The notes beneath the pieces were generated by a model. It worked only from the letters and a program-made list of their open reading frames with translations. It had not been told where the DNA came from and did no database searches. DNA of 64,000 nucleotides from Cylindrotheca closterium (taxonomy: Eukaryota; Bacillariophyta; Bacillariophyceae; Bacillariales; Bacillariaceae). The translations under genes were made by a program, and so were the position numbers. The stretch lies in the NCBI GenBank assembly GCA_933822405.4, contig CAKOGP040001925.1:137899-201898 (forward strand). Direction: 5' to 3'. Shown here piece by piece: positions 17,966 through 27,798 of this stretch. The first letter of the stretch is position 1. Each line of letters opens with the position of its first letter.

Positions 17966-18342
17966 TATGGGCTCTGTGCGGTGTATTATGATTCGGTGCG
18001 GATGGATGAGGAACAAATAAATACTGCACTGTACTGTTCGTTGGTTTTTGCTTTATTGATGACAGCTGGAATGCAGCATTTTATGATGTGACAAAGTGTT
18101 ATATATTTAGTCGAAGAAGTCTATGTCGCATGCGACAAAAGTGATGTCAGTTTCTCTTGTCAAATCGAGGGTTCTCAAAAGAATAGGTAGATATCATACA
18201 AAAAAGATCTAGAGACTCGAACTGGAACAAATAATAACAGCAGGTTTTAATATTATAAAATCAATCAATCAATCAATCAAAATCGACCAACACCAGTCAG
18301 TCAGTCAATCTATCGATCAGTCAATCGATCAGTCAATCACCC
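17966..18342. other. Divergent promoter region with TCAA/TCAG repeats
   Basis: Spacer between two divergent starts. From about 18261 to 18339 it consists mostly of ATCA, CAGT and GATC tetramer repeats ending 3 bp before the ATG at 18343. Confidence 0.5.
18261..18340 (+). repeat. TCAA/TCAG tetranucleotide repeats in the 5' leader
   Basis: Starts with an (ATCA)n run and decays into CAGT/CGATCAGT variants, directly abutting the start codon at 18343. A similar run precedes the start at 24143. Confidence 0.75.
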
Positions 18343-19467
18343 ATGTCTTCACCCCCCTTGATGATGCTTCTGCTCATCAATGGATTCTCTCCTTCGGAAT
18401 TGGCAACCTCCCTTGGCAAACTCAAGGCCGAAACCAAAAACATTGGAACCCACAATCAACGCGAACTCTATTGGAAGGCCTATGGTGAAATTCAAAAGGA
18501 TCTCAACAAGTACAGTGATAGGAGTCGTGGGAGTGATGGAAAGCTATATGGACTAGTCAAACACTTTCGAAGCATGGAAAGGGACAATGGTGGTGGTCGT
18601 GGTGGTGGTGGTGGTCGTGGTGGTGGTCGTGGTGATAGTACTAGTAGCGAACCCAGAACGGAATTTGAAGAATTCACCAAACGTCAATTGGCCTTGGTAC
18701 AAACTCCTAGGGTATTCATGGGACGGCACATTAAATTATTGGTGGATGACGAAGGGGAAGCAGGATCTGGAAAGGAATTCTTCATGCCATGGTTTGGGGA
18801 AGATGCCGAAAATGCCTACCAGGATATCACGGAAGGAGAAGAAACCATTAGCATCGATTCGGATCGCGGCGTCTTTGTCTCGACTCGGATCAAGCGCAAA
18901 CATTGTGCGGGACCTCCCTCCAAGGACCAGATAAAGTCGATGGAAGCACTCGAACAGTACATTGCCGACTTGAAAGCAGATGCACCCTTGCAATCCATTT
19001 CTTGGAACGGCCACAGTCCACCCAAGGTCAAAACCTACAATGTCATTCTCACGGGAACTTGGCAAAATACCATTACCCATCACTTGCCACCTACGATTGC
19101 ACATACGACTACAACCTCCATGCACGAAGTGTATGACTTGTTTGAAAAACGCCGCAACGACGAACACATTCAAGAGGCAGAACAATTGATCAGTCAAATG
19201 CTGACGGAAATTGCCAAGAACGAGACGACTACCAGCGTCCATACCGGCAGCATGAAGGATTTGGCCTGCGCCCGGCGGAATGCCCTCTTGAAAAAGGTTT
19301 ATATTTCTTCCGAGCGGACCAAATTTATCGAAACGGCCAAGGCCGATGGTGGCTTTGAGACTGTGGTGATTCAGCCGCGGCAGGGCAGCGATGTTGGGGC
19401 CTTTGAACAATATGGTAGCGTGGTATTTGAGACCTTTTACAAACTGGATCTCAGTATATACGGATAA
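18343..19467 (+). CDS. Hypothetical protein, possible eRF1/Pelota domain-3 relative
   Basis: 374 residues, one exon. Residues 80-97 are a Gly/Arg-rich linker (GGGRGGGGGRGGGRGD). The last about 65 residues resemble the third domain of eRF1/Pelota and the bacterial baeRF proteins: a helix with AL-x2-VYISSE, then GG-x-ETVVI, a G-containing turn, and QYG-x-VVFETFYKLDLS, which lines up with the GGIxxILRYxLD end of that domain. This is remote resemblance seen by eye. Residues 110-260 are mixed alpha/beta without a family I can name. No signal peptide, cytosolic. If real, it would be an eRF1-like protein without a recognisable GGQ loop, so not a release factor itself. Confidence 0.5.
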   Translation: MSSPPLMMLLLINGFSPSELATSLGKLKAETKNIGTHNQRELYWKAYGEIQKDLNKYSDRSRGSDGKLYGLVKHFRSMERDNGGGRGGGGGRGGGRGDSTSSEPRTEFEEFTKRQLALVQTPRVFMGRHIKLLVDDEGEAGSGKEFFMPWFGEDAENAYQDITEGEETISIDSDRGVFVSTRIKRKHCAGPPSKDQIKSMEALEQYIADLKADAPLQSISWNGHSPPKVKTYNVILTGTWQNTITHHLPPTIAHTTTTSMHEVYDLFEKRRNDEHIQEAEQLISQMLTEIAKNETTTSVHTGSMKDLACARRNALLKKVYISSERTKFIETAKADGGFETVVIQPRQGSDVGAFEQYGSVVFETFYKLDLSIYG

Positions 19468-20642
19468 GACGATACTAATATTATTACGAGTATTAAAATA
19501 TAAAAGATAACATATTATAATATGATCATTAATTTTAAAATGCGAGCACCAACATAATGTACTATTGATGCAGAGAAAGAGTCGTTGGGCTTGACGATGA
19601 TGATGGTGGAGCATAATACAATCGTCATACTAGCTAGTAGTAATAAATTTCCTATCCAAAACCCCCGAGGGTTGCTATCCTACCACATCTGAATACTGCA
19701 TAAATGCAAAGCTCTTCATGATCCAGTACTCGCTGACTCCAGTAATCATCACCATCTCCTTTGGCAATCTGGTGTTGTTGTTGGTGTTGTTGACGCTTTG
19801 TGGTGGTTGTTGATGTTGTTGTTGTACTAATACTACTACTAGTAGTTTCATGATTTTTTGCCACTCTTTGTGTTTTGTGGCCACCATATATTCATTAGAA
19901 TGAATCGGCAGCAAATACTACTTCCATCAAATGTTATTGTAATAGCATCATCATGCCCAACAGTAACACGAAAGCGCTCTATCCCCTCACGTCGCGTCGC
20001 GCTCGCTCCCATCAAGTCCACTTCATGACTCGATGTCTAGTGTGATTGGCCTAGGATGATTGCATACTATACTACGAATTGTATCAAATGAGATTGTGCC
20101 ATCAGTCCTCCATACGCAAGTAAGAGATGTAGGTTTGGCATCATCGGAATAAGCTTATGCGGTTATGCGATGGACCGTGGTTTTGCTTGAAACCGGAATC
20201 GAATATTCGACTCAATGGACTCAAATTTAGTATAGGTGCAGAAGAGATAAATCAGGCCAAGGAATGGTATGCGATCGCTTCCGGAGGAAACGGAAAGAAG
20301 GGCCAATACACTAGAAAAGAAAGAAAAAAATGTTGATGGCTGGAGCATCATATAAAAAGGAGGGGAAAAGTTGCAGAGGGTAGCAAGTGTAGTTACTCTT
20401 CCTTGCTCTCACATATATTCTGACCTTCCAGTACACCTAGGGGAATTGGGGAATTTACAGCTCCAATCAATTTCCAAGCCTTATAGTAATTTAGCTTCTA
20501 TTGTACCTATTGCTATTGTCGCTCTCAGAATTTTCTCCTTTTTAAAAAAAAACCGTCAGTCACGAATGCATCTTCAAGCTCGTTCCAACTTTTCTGCCAC
20601 TTGCAACATCATAAAACGTAGAGTATTCTCAGTTTGTTTCAA
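19468..20642. other. Intergenic, nothing firm
   Basis: Holds (ACAACA)n-type repeats near 19770-19850 and a short minus-strand frame at 20163-20351 starting with a signal-peptide-like stretch. No homologue or conserved paralogue supports it. Confidence 0.35.
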
Positions 20643-23117
20643 CTACATAGTACTGTCTGCCTCCGTACCCGTCGTTGCTCCACTATTTGTACCAAAAGCT
20701 TCATTGTATCCTTTGGATATATCGTTCAACAGAGATTTGGATAGGTCATCGTTTTTCGTCTTGCTTCGGAGCAAGCAATTGCCTTCTGCTCCGAACGCAA
20801 GCTCTGCATGCGACACCATGACCTCGGACTCCTGTCCACCCCCACACGTCGAACACAAAGCAAGATTGGTTGCTCCAAACTCATCTTCCGTTGGCAGCAC
20901 AATTGTCACACTAACAACTTTGCCTTGGCAAAACGTATGACTCAAGGAGGACGATTCTTCCAATGTATCGCCAAGTCCAATGTGAAATAGCATACATACT
21001 CCAGTCTCAACTTTGGCGTCAGTAAATACTTTTTCCATTGCCTCGATTGCAGCTTGACGTTGCTTTGCACTGTATGCCACTCGATTTTTCACGCTCACCA
21101 ACATGGGACAGTAATGCAAAGTCCCATTTACAGTGTACTGCAATGGCACCAGCATGTCGTACGCCTTGCAAGAAGCGTACGCATACGATGCTCGTCCACC
21201 AAGATACCAATGCTTGAGAAGTCCGCTATCCTGAATTTCGTTCAAAGTGTAATGTAAATAATTCCGACAAACTTGAATGAAATTGACGCTTGGTTTTGCT
21301 GTACTTTTGGACAACTTAGCACCTTTGCCTTGTTGCATTCTTGCAATCCAGTTCTCTAGTGGAACAGAAAGCTGAGTGAGATCTCGTGAGTGCTCGAACC
21401 TCAATTCATCCCCGCAAGCCAGCATGTAAAAGGCAGCTGCAACCTCACCGACGTCTCCCTTTTCGGGGCGGCACAGTGCAGAGGAGTAAATCTTGATGGC
21501 CTTCTCCGACCAAACAGATGGGTGTTTGCCACACCCCATCAAGATACCACCAACCTTCTCATATAGATCGCAGTCCTTAATCATCTGTGTCATTGCAAGC
21601 CATGCGCAAACCGGATCAGGAAGAAATGCAATCTCGGCCACTACTGGGGGTGAAAAGTGAGTCAGATGTGCGTATCCCGAAGCCACTAGTTCTGATGCAA
21701 AATCAAACGACACTTGCCCCATTTGCAGCCGCGTCGCCAAAAGCGAAAAATACTTCTGCAGTGAGAGCTCCTGGCCCGCACCTCTCATTCGGAACAAGAT
21801 ACTTCCAAGTGCATCCTTCAACTTTCCGTTCAATTGCAATCGTCCGAACAAGGGCCGTCCATATTGAGTTGCGACATCAAACTCCGTAACAATGTTGCCG
21901 TTAGTGCGCACACCTACGGTTCCAAACTTGGGTCCATCAGAGCGTGACACAAGACCTGTCGTCGTAAGTTGACAGAACGGAGGGTACAGCTTTTTCCCTC
22001 CAAGGTACTTTACGCTTGCATTCCTCGAGTCAGTTGAATGGTTTTGTTCCGCATAGTAGTTTGCCAATCTGGTGGTGGTTCCCGCAAACACACAAACCAC
22101 GTTGACGCCGTTTGGTTTATCTGGCAATCGGAGCCACCACCGTATGCATCGGAAATGCCAACCATCACTGTTGCTGGTTAGGTGCTGGGACTCGTCAAAG
22201 AGCAATACAACCTTCTTCTTATTATCATTTGTCTCGACGAGGGTCGCCATTTTTTCAGAAAGCTTCCTTTGACCATCTTCACCCACTTGAAATTGACTCA
22301 CGTCCAAAGTCTCCGAAAAAATGCTGCAGTTTTGTGACAACATTTCTGGAGGATCTCCGTTCGTGCAGAGAATGAGTCTCACGTGGACATCGGTGTCGTT
22401 CGCCATTGAGCATTGCGACTCGTGCAGCAGTTTGGTCTTGCCAGCTCCGCTGGATTGTATTAGTGGAAAGTACGGCGCCATATACTCTTTTGACTGGTGT
22501 ACTTTCCACTCAAAGAGTTTTTTCACCGCAGCTATCAATGCCATCAAGTCTCGTTTATACACCATCTTGCTCGCAATAATGTCGAAATCAATGCTTGCCA
22601 CCCGCTGCGATGCAGTTGCTGCAGTGCTAGAGATGAACGGTTTAGTTTCTCCAGTCTTCAAGAAATGAGCCAAGTCGATCTTCAGATATTTTTGTGTCAC
22701 TATGAAATAATCTTCATCTTCTTTCAAAGCCTCAATCGATTGAGATTTAGAGCTCTTCTTCTTTCCACTAGTTACACCTTCATTGAACCATTCGTCGTCG
22801 TTAGTAATGTAGTTTCCAAGTCTTTTGTCATCAGCAGGTGGATCGCTGCCCGTTCTTATTGTCTCTTGGTTGATTGAAATACCCACGGCAGCTTTGGATG
22901 TTTTCCGACTTCTTTGGTCGCTGTCGTCGCTTACTTCTTCCGCTGCTCGCTTCTTGGAACCATCTGGTTCGGTACTGTTATCACTACTCATGTTGTTGGA
23001 GGAATATAAGTGCGACAGCTGCTTTATGGGTGCCAATATAATAGTGCCAAAAGGTAATGATGATGAGTGATATAGTGCGATGAGTGATTTCACTGCAGAT
23101 ATTATACCGTCTGTCAT
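20643..23117 (-). CDS. Crinkler-type P-loop NTPase with restriction-nuclease-fold domain
   Basis: 824 residues from ATG 23117; an ATG at 22991 (MSSDNSTEPDG) is an equally good start 42 residues in. Residues 43-130 are Ser/Lys-rich with a likely nuclear signal (GSKKRAAEE, QRSRKTSK). The P-loop SSGAGKTKLL is at 222-231, and Walker B VVLLFDESQ at 303-311. Near the C-terminus are GEVAAAF (Glu558), YDML (Asp654) and VSVKN (Lys677), fitting the E-D-xxK pattern of the REase fold found after the NTPase in CR (Crinkler-RHS-type) effectors described by Aravind and co-workers. Such proteins act on nucleic acids in the nucleus or as effectors; no secretion signal is present here. Single exon, unlike many neighbours. 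Seems intact. Confidence 0.75.
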   Translation of the reverse strand: MTDGIISAVKSLIALYHSSSLPFGTIILAPIKQLSHLYSSNNMSSDNSTEPDGSKKRAAEEVSDDSDQRSRKTSKAAVGISINQETIRTGSDPPADDKRLGNYITNDDEWFNEGVTSGKKKSSKSQSIEALKEDEDYFIVTQKYLKIDLAHFLKTGETKPFISSTAATASQRVASIDFDIIASKMVYKRDLMALIAAVKKLFEWKVHQSKEYMAPYFPLIQSSGAGKTKLLHESQCSMANDTDVHVRLILCTNGDPPEMLSQNCSIFSETLDVSQFQVGEDGQRKLSEKMATLVETNDNKKKVVLLFDESQHLTSNSDGWHFRCIRWWLRLPDKPNGVNVVCVFAGTTTRLANYYAEQNHSTDSRNASVKYLGGKKLYPPFCQLTTTGLVSRSDGPKFGTVGVRTNGNIVTEFDVATQYGRPLFGRLQLNGKLKDALGSILFRMRGAGQELSLQKYFSLLATRLQMGQVSFDFASELVASGYAHLTHFSPPVVAEIAFLPDPVCAWLAMTQMIKDCDLYEKVGGILMGCGKHPSVWSEKAIKIYSSALCRPEKGDVGEVAAAFYMLACGDELRFEHSRDLTQLSVPLENWIARMQQGKGAKLSKSTAKPSVNFIQVCRNYLHYTLNEIQDSGLLKHWYLGGRASYAYASCKAYDMLVPLQYTVNGTLHYCPMLVSVKNRVAYSAKQRQAAIEAMEKVFTDAKVETGVCMLFHIGLGDTLEESSSLSHTFCQGKVVSVTIVLPTEDEFGATNLALCSTCGGGQESEVMVSHAELAFGAEGNCLLRSKTKNDDLSKSLLNDISKGYNEAFGTNSGATTGTEADSTM

Positions 23118-24142
23118 GCCGTCAGGAACACCTGGCTCTTGGGCTTTTCAGTGATGGACTATAATCCGGTATTCGTATACCGGTACGCATCCTCCAGTGG
23201 ACCTTGGGGGCGCATCAATCCTCAGATCTCACACGACCACTTTGAACTTGCTTGTTGTTCTTTTGCTATCGTTGATGTAAAGTGCTCTTCTCAGCCAAAA
23301 TACTCGCTGATTCAGACTACAATCTTGGCTACCTATAGAACATCTGTTAGAAGTTAAACAAGAATATATACCAAGGCGACATTTTTGGCGTATAAGAGTA
23401 CCGGTACATATAGATTTGAGTAGGTATTTTGAAAAAAATTAAATATCGATCAGAAGATACGATTGACCCCTTTGACCAAATATAACTCCCCAAAAATCCA
23501 TACCCCGAAAATTGTTGCTCGAAAATACAGTATAGCATGTTCCGGTTTCTATTAGTATGCTGCAAACAGGGACTTATTCTACTCTACTGTAAAGTAGAAT
23601 GCAGTCATACGTCTGAGATTGATTTCAAAACAGCACTGTTACTTTATTTGTTGGATATCGTAGTATTGTTACCGTATTGTTGCACCTACCGTATATCCCT
23701 CATTGGACTTCTGATCGGAATGCATAGATAGTTCGTGCACGCATATTCAATATTTCATGAATATATTTTCCTTCCGTGAAATCAAAGAATTATTGGAAAT
23801 AGCGTTTGGAACAAGTTTGGAACGTTCTTTTCCTCAGTTTTGTCTAGAAATAGCATGACAAAGTTTCTCCGAGATTTTCAATTTCCGTGTGGAAAACGAT
23901 CTTTCAAACGATCCCGCATTTCGCTCACGTAGAATTGTACACGTGTATACAGGGTCGGACAAGGTTCGGATACACCGCTATTATAATTTTCAAATCTTGT
24001 TTGAAAAATCTTGCCAAATATAAAAAACAGAGAACTCATCGGATCATCATAGATTACATAATTCGTCGTATCAGCAGAATAAGAAGAGGAATATTGTTGA
24101 CATCAGTTGACAGTATACCGTAGTAATCAATCAATCAATCTC
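23118..24142. other. Intergenic, divergent promoters
   Basis: AT-rich, two TACCGGTA motifs (about 23174 and 23398). An ATCA tetramer run at about 24126-24141 abuts the channel start codon. No supported gene. Confidence 0.45.
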
Positions 24143-26643
24143 ATGTCAGAAGCACCGTCATCTTTTCTGTCGGCAGCACCATCGTTGTTCCTGTCGACGG
24201 AACCCCCTTCGGAAGCACCATCTACGGCACCCTCATTTGAAGGCGAAGTCGAGAGCACCATTGTGGGATGGAGCGGAATCACGGCCACGTTGATTGCAGC
24301 CTTGGCACAGACGACTGCGTTTTACATATTTTTCATGTTTCAGCGCAGTCGAGAAAAGGCCAAATCCAGCTACAGTTTGTACGAACCTCGTCAATTCAAC
24401 TTTTCACATCGTTCGCCTTCTCCGTTTGCGGACAATTGGATGTTGGAGGCTTGGAAGGTGGATAAGGAAACCTTGCGTCGCAGTGTCGGTTTGGATTCCT
24501 ACATGTATTTGCGCTTTTTGCGCTTGGGGGCTCGGATCTCCGGCATGGGTGTCTTGGCAAGCATCATTTTGCTGCCAGTCTATGCCACAGGATTGGAGCG
24601 CGGGGATGACACCGTGCAATTCAATCAGCTTACCTTGGCGCGAGTCTTGCAGGGCAGCGATCGGATTTGGGGCACTGTCTTACTCTGGTGGATCTTTATT
24701 GCCTTTATTCTAAACGAGTTTTGGAAAGAATGGATGGAATATCAAGACAATCGCCGCGATTTCTTGGCCAAGGGAGATCCGGATGGTAGTTTGGATATGC
24801 GGTATGCATTGTTGGTCGAAGAATTGCCTGCTTCGAAACAATCGGACGAAGCATTGGCGGCTCATTTTGAGGCCATTTTCCCAAACAAAGTGCGTCAAGC
24901 CACTGTCTTGCGAGAGCTAACGCCACTGGAACAAAAGATTGCCGAACGTCAAGTTGCCATTGAAAATGTCGAAAAGGCCGAAGCCTTCATCATGGCTCGG
25001 CCCGAAAAGCCACGACCCACCATGAAAATCAACTCCAAAGTGCCCTGTATGGGAGAAACAGTCGATAAGATTGATCACAATGTGGCTGAATACGAACGTT
25101 TGAACAAGGAAATTGATCAAATGCGCAAGTCCTCGGAAATTGTGGACGATGCCATACTGTTGGAAAATGCGGTCGAACGGTCGGGATCGGAAGGACAAGG
25201 ACTCTTCAAGGCTTCCACGACCGGTGTCATTACCTTTACGTCACTTAGTGCCAAGGAATCGGCCATGGCGGGGCATTACAAGGGACTCAAGGTCTTTGCG
25301 GTGGCGGATCCCGAGCATTCCATTCTCTGGCAAAATGCTACGGTTCCTTACTCCAAACAACGTATCTTTGAACTTGTGGCCTCTGCCTTGTGGACTGTGG
25401 GTATCTTGTTTTGGGCCGTTCCCGTTACCCTAGTGGTGGCCATCGCCAATTTGGATTCCATTTTCAAGACGCTTGGTTTGCGATCAATTGATTCCACCTC
25501 GGCGGCCTACGGTATCATTGCCGGTCTCTTGCCAGTCATTGCCTTGGCCGTATTAATGGCAGTCTTGTACATGTCCATTGTCGCAGCGGGACAGAAATTC
25601 ATCAAGTTCAAGTCTGCCCCTGAAGTGGATGCTTACACCTTTCATTGGCACATGCTCTTTCAATTTGCAAATCTATGGTTGATTCTCATTGGTGGTTCCT
25701 TTTTCAATCAAGTCGATGCCATTTTGGCAGATCCAACCTCGATAGTAGGGATCATTGCGGGGGCACTTCCAGGAGCATCTGTCTTTTTTGCCAACATGCT
25801 CATTGTCAAGGTATGTTGGTTGTATTTTGTACACTCGTACTTGTGTTGTCGTTACTGTAGTGATTGATTCTAACTCTCTCATACGATATCTTTTCAAAAT
25901 AGGGAATTGGTAATTTTGGACTCGAACTATCCATGCTACCAGCCTATGGGCTAACCTTTGTCATGAGTCTCTTGGCACCAGAATCCCAGCGGACGCAGCG
26001 CATGCTGGATGCCAGCAAGACACCGCCGGAAATCAAGTGGGGGCAAAAATTACCGGATTCCATCTTTGTCTTTTTGGTCATGATTCTCTACATGCCCATT
26101 GTTCCATTGATGGAATTGTTTGCCTTTATCTACTTTGGTGGAATGTACATTGTCTGGACGCATCAGTGCCTTCATGTCTATGCCCAAGCTTCGGATGGTG
26201 GCGGTGTCACGACTTGGCAAACTCTCTTTGGATTTCTCATCGTTTGCTTGTACATGGGCGAAGCTGTCTTTATTGTCTATATGGGACTCAAGGAAGCACC
26301 AGGTCCAGCGGCATGTGGATTTGTTCCTTTGGTTGTGACGATTATTTTCCACAAGTACATTAATCAAAAGATTGTGTACAATATTGGAAATTTGGCACTT
26401 GATGTTGCCGCAGAGATTGACAAGGACAATGGAGAGTTGGAACGTCTGAATGGAACTTCTATTGAAGACAAGGTCTTTGGTCAACCAGCTCTCAAGCTTG
26501 CGAATGAAGAACGAGAACCAATGCCATATCGTCGCAGTGAGGTTGCTACTGATCCGTTCCGTGATCCAAACAGGGGGACCGAAGATGATGGTAAGCAACC
26601 TAATTATGATGAACATGATGGTAAGCAATCGAATTTTGGATGA
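24143..26643 (+). CDS. OSCA/CSC1-like calcium-permeable stress-gated channel (two exons)
   Basis: Exon 1 is 24143-25810 (AAG|GTATGT), exon 2 is 25903-26643 (ATAG|GGA), giving 802 residues. The N-terminus is short and Ser/Pro-rich. It is followed by a first span (IAALAQTTAFYIFFMF) and the RSREKAKSSYSLYEPR stretch typical of this family, then two further spans, a cytosolic loop of about 250 residues (MRYALLVEELP, then a Lys/Glu coiled coil), SLSAKESA and the WQNA linker. A C-terminal membrane block of many spans matches the 7TM (DUF221) region, e.g. MLPAYGLTFV and IYFGGMYIVWTHQCLHVY. OSCA proteins are mechanosensitive or hyperosmolality-gated cation channels of the plasma membrane. The soluble tail repeats DGKQxN twice, and each copy contains GATG|GTAAGC, so an alternative C-terminus by splicing is possible. 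Confidence 0.85.
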
Positions 26644-26647
26644 ATGA

Positions 26648-26941
26648 TTATGACGAATACAAGGATGCCCACGAGGGTGAGCCTTTTTTCATGCTGCTGA
26701 GCATGATGTGCAATATGTCATCTGTATCTCATTTTGTGTTCTGAAAGTAGACCCTATTCATGTAGTAGGAGTTTACGAGCCTAATCATGATGAACTATAC
26801 AAGGACGCCCAAGAGAGTGATCATTTTTCCTGCTAAGCATGATGTTCAATTCATACAGTGTATCCATAATTTCGAAATCTCACTTTTGCGTTTGGATACT
26901 TTTCTGAAAGCAGATCCTATTCATCTAGTAGGAGCTTACTA
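26648..26941 (+). repeat. Tandem imperfect duplication after the channel gene
   Basis: Segments of about 26648-26780 and 26788-26941 share ordered words: ATACAAGGA-GCCCA, GAGCATGATGT (or AAGCATGATGT), TTCTGAAAG-AGA-CCTATTCAT-TAGTAGGAG. The second copy has an extra insertion. Both start like the channel's 3' coding end (GAA-TACAAGGA), so the duplication may derive from an exon end. Confidence 0.65.
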
Positions 26942-27057
26942 AGTCATATTATTAGAAGTCGTATGATTAGATGTTTTGTATTCGCATCATCATCAACAAT
27001 AGACAAACATCACCTACTATCAACCTTATTTGCGTGTACATCCCTCAGCATTCACCC

Positions 27058-27555
27058 ATGCACTCTACCAGGCTTTCCGTTCTTTACATTCTTCTTACAT
27101 CCTCCTTGTTGGCTTCAGTATTACTGGGCTGGTCTGCTACTCCCAAACAAGGAGCTTCTCGTCGTGTCTTTTTGGATACGGCTGCCAAAGTAGTCCCACT
27201 GGTGGCTTTGTCGTCTCCTGCCTTTGCCGATGACGAAGCTGCTTCTGCCGAGCCCATCTCTGTTCCCGGAACAACTCCAGTTCCTTCAACTGAAGAAAAT
27301 GAATGCATTGCCAGATTAAAGAAGCAATCTGACGCCAACAAAGAAAAGTATGCCCAACAAGCCATTCGTAGTGACAAATTGAGCAATGGACAATTCTCGA
27401 CTCAATACCAACGACCATCCTATTTTGGTGTTCGCCGCACTAATGGGTCTTTTGAAATGGTCGATCCTAGTGAACTTGACGAATTGATGAAGTCTGGCAA
27501 AGTCGAATCGACATTCGACAAAATGTCTAACAAGACGGTTTATGCCTACAAATAG
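27058..27555 (+). CDS. Thylakoid-lumen protein with ER signal, transit peptide and Tat signal
   Basis: 165 residues from ATG 27058. Three targeting layers are visible. Residues 1-20 form an ER signal peptide (hydrophobic LYILLTSSLLASVLLGW). A short basic, Ser-rich transit stretch follows. Then a twin-arginine thylakoid signal, RRVFLDTAAKVVPLVAL, ends with an SPAFA|DD lumenal cleavage site. The mature domain is about 110 residues, Lys/Glu-rich, with NGQFSTQYQRPSYFGVRRTNGSFEMVDP. This is the expected layout for nuclear-encoded lumen proteins in diatoms. Role unknown; a small photosystem-associated or assembly factor is possible (inference). Confidence 0.75.
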   Translation: MHSTRLSVLYILLTSSLLASVLLGWSATPKQGASRRVFLDTAAKVVPLVALSSPAFADDEAASAEPISVPGTTPVPSTEENECIARLKKQSDANKEKYAQQAIRSDKLSNGQFSTQYQRPSYFGVRRTNGSFEMVDPSELDELMKSGKVESTFDKMSNKTVYAYK

Positions 27556-27798
27556 ACAAAGAGACCCTATGGTATGAACTGCTCAAGGCTAGCTTTTTAA
27601 AAAAGAGGTTCAATATTTCAAAGCCACTACTAGCATGTACTAAATACCTGTCAACTCTTGGTTTCTGGTAATATAGTAGTTCTCATAGTATTTGTACATG
27701 CTAAATCCAAGGTAGGCAGGCCTCACTCCCTTTGTCAACTTCAGTCCAGTCACCCAACTCAAGTATCACAAGGCATCACAATGCCGTAGAAATTGTGC

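Noticed and set aside
20163..20351. Minus-strand frame starting with a signal-peptide-like stretch
   Set aside because: Short hydrophobic starts are common by chance; no conserved mature part.
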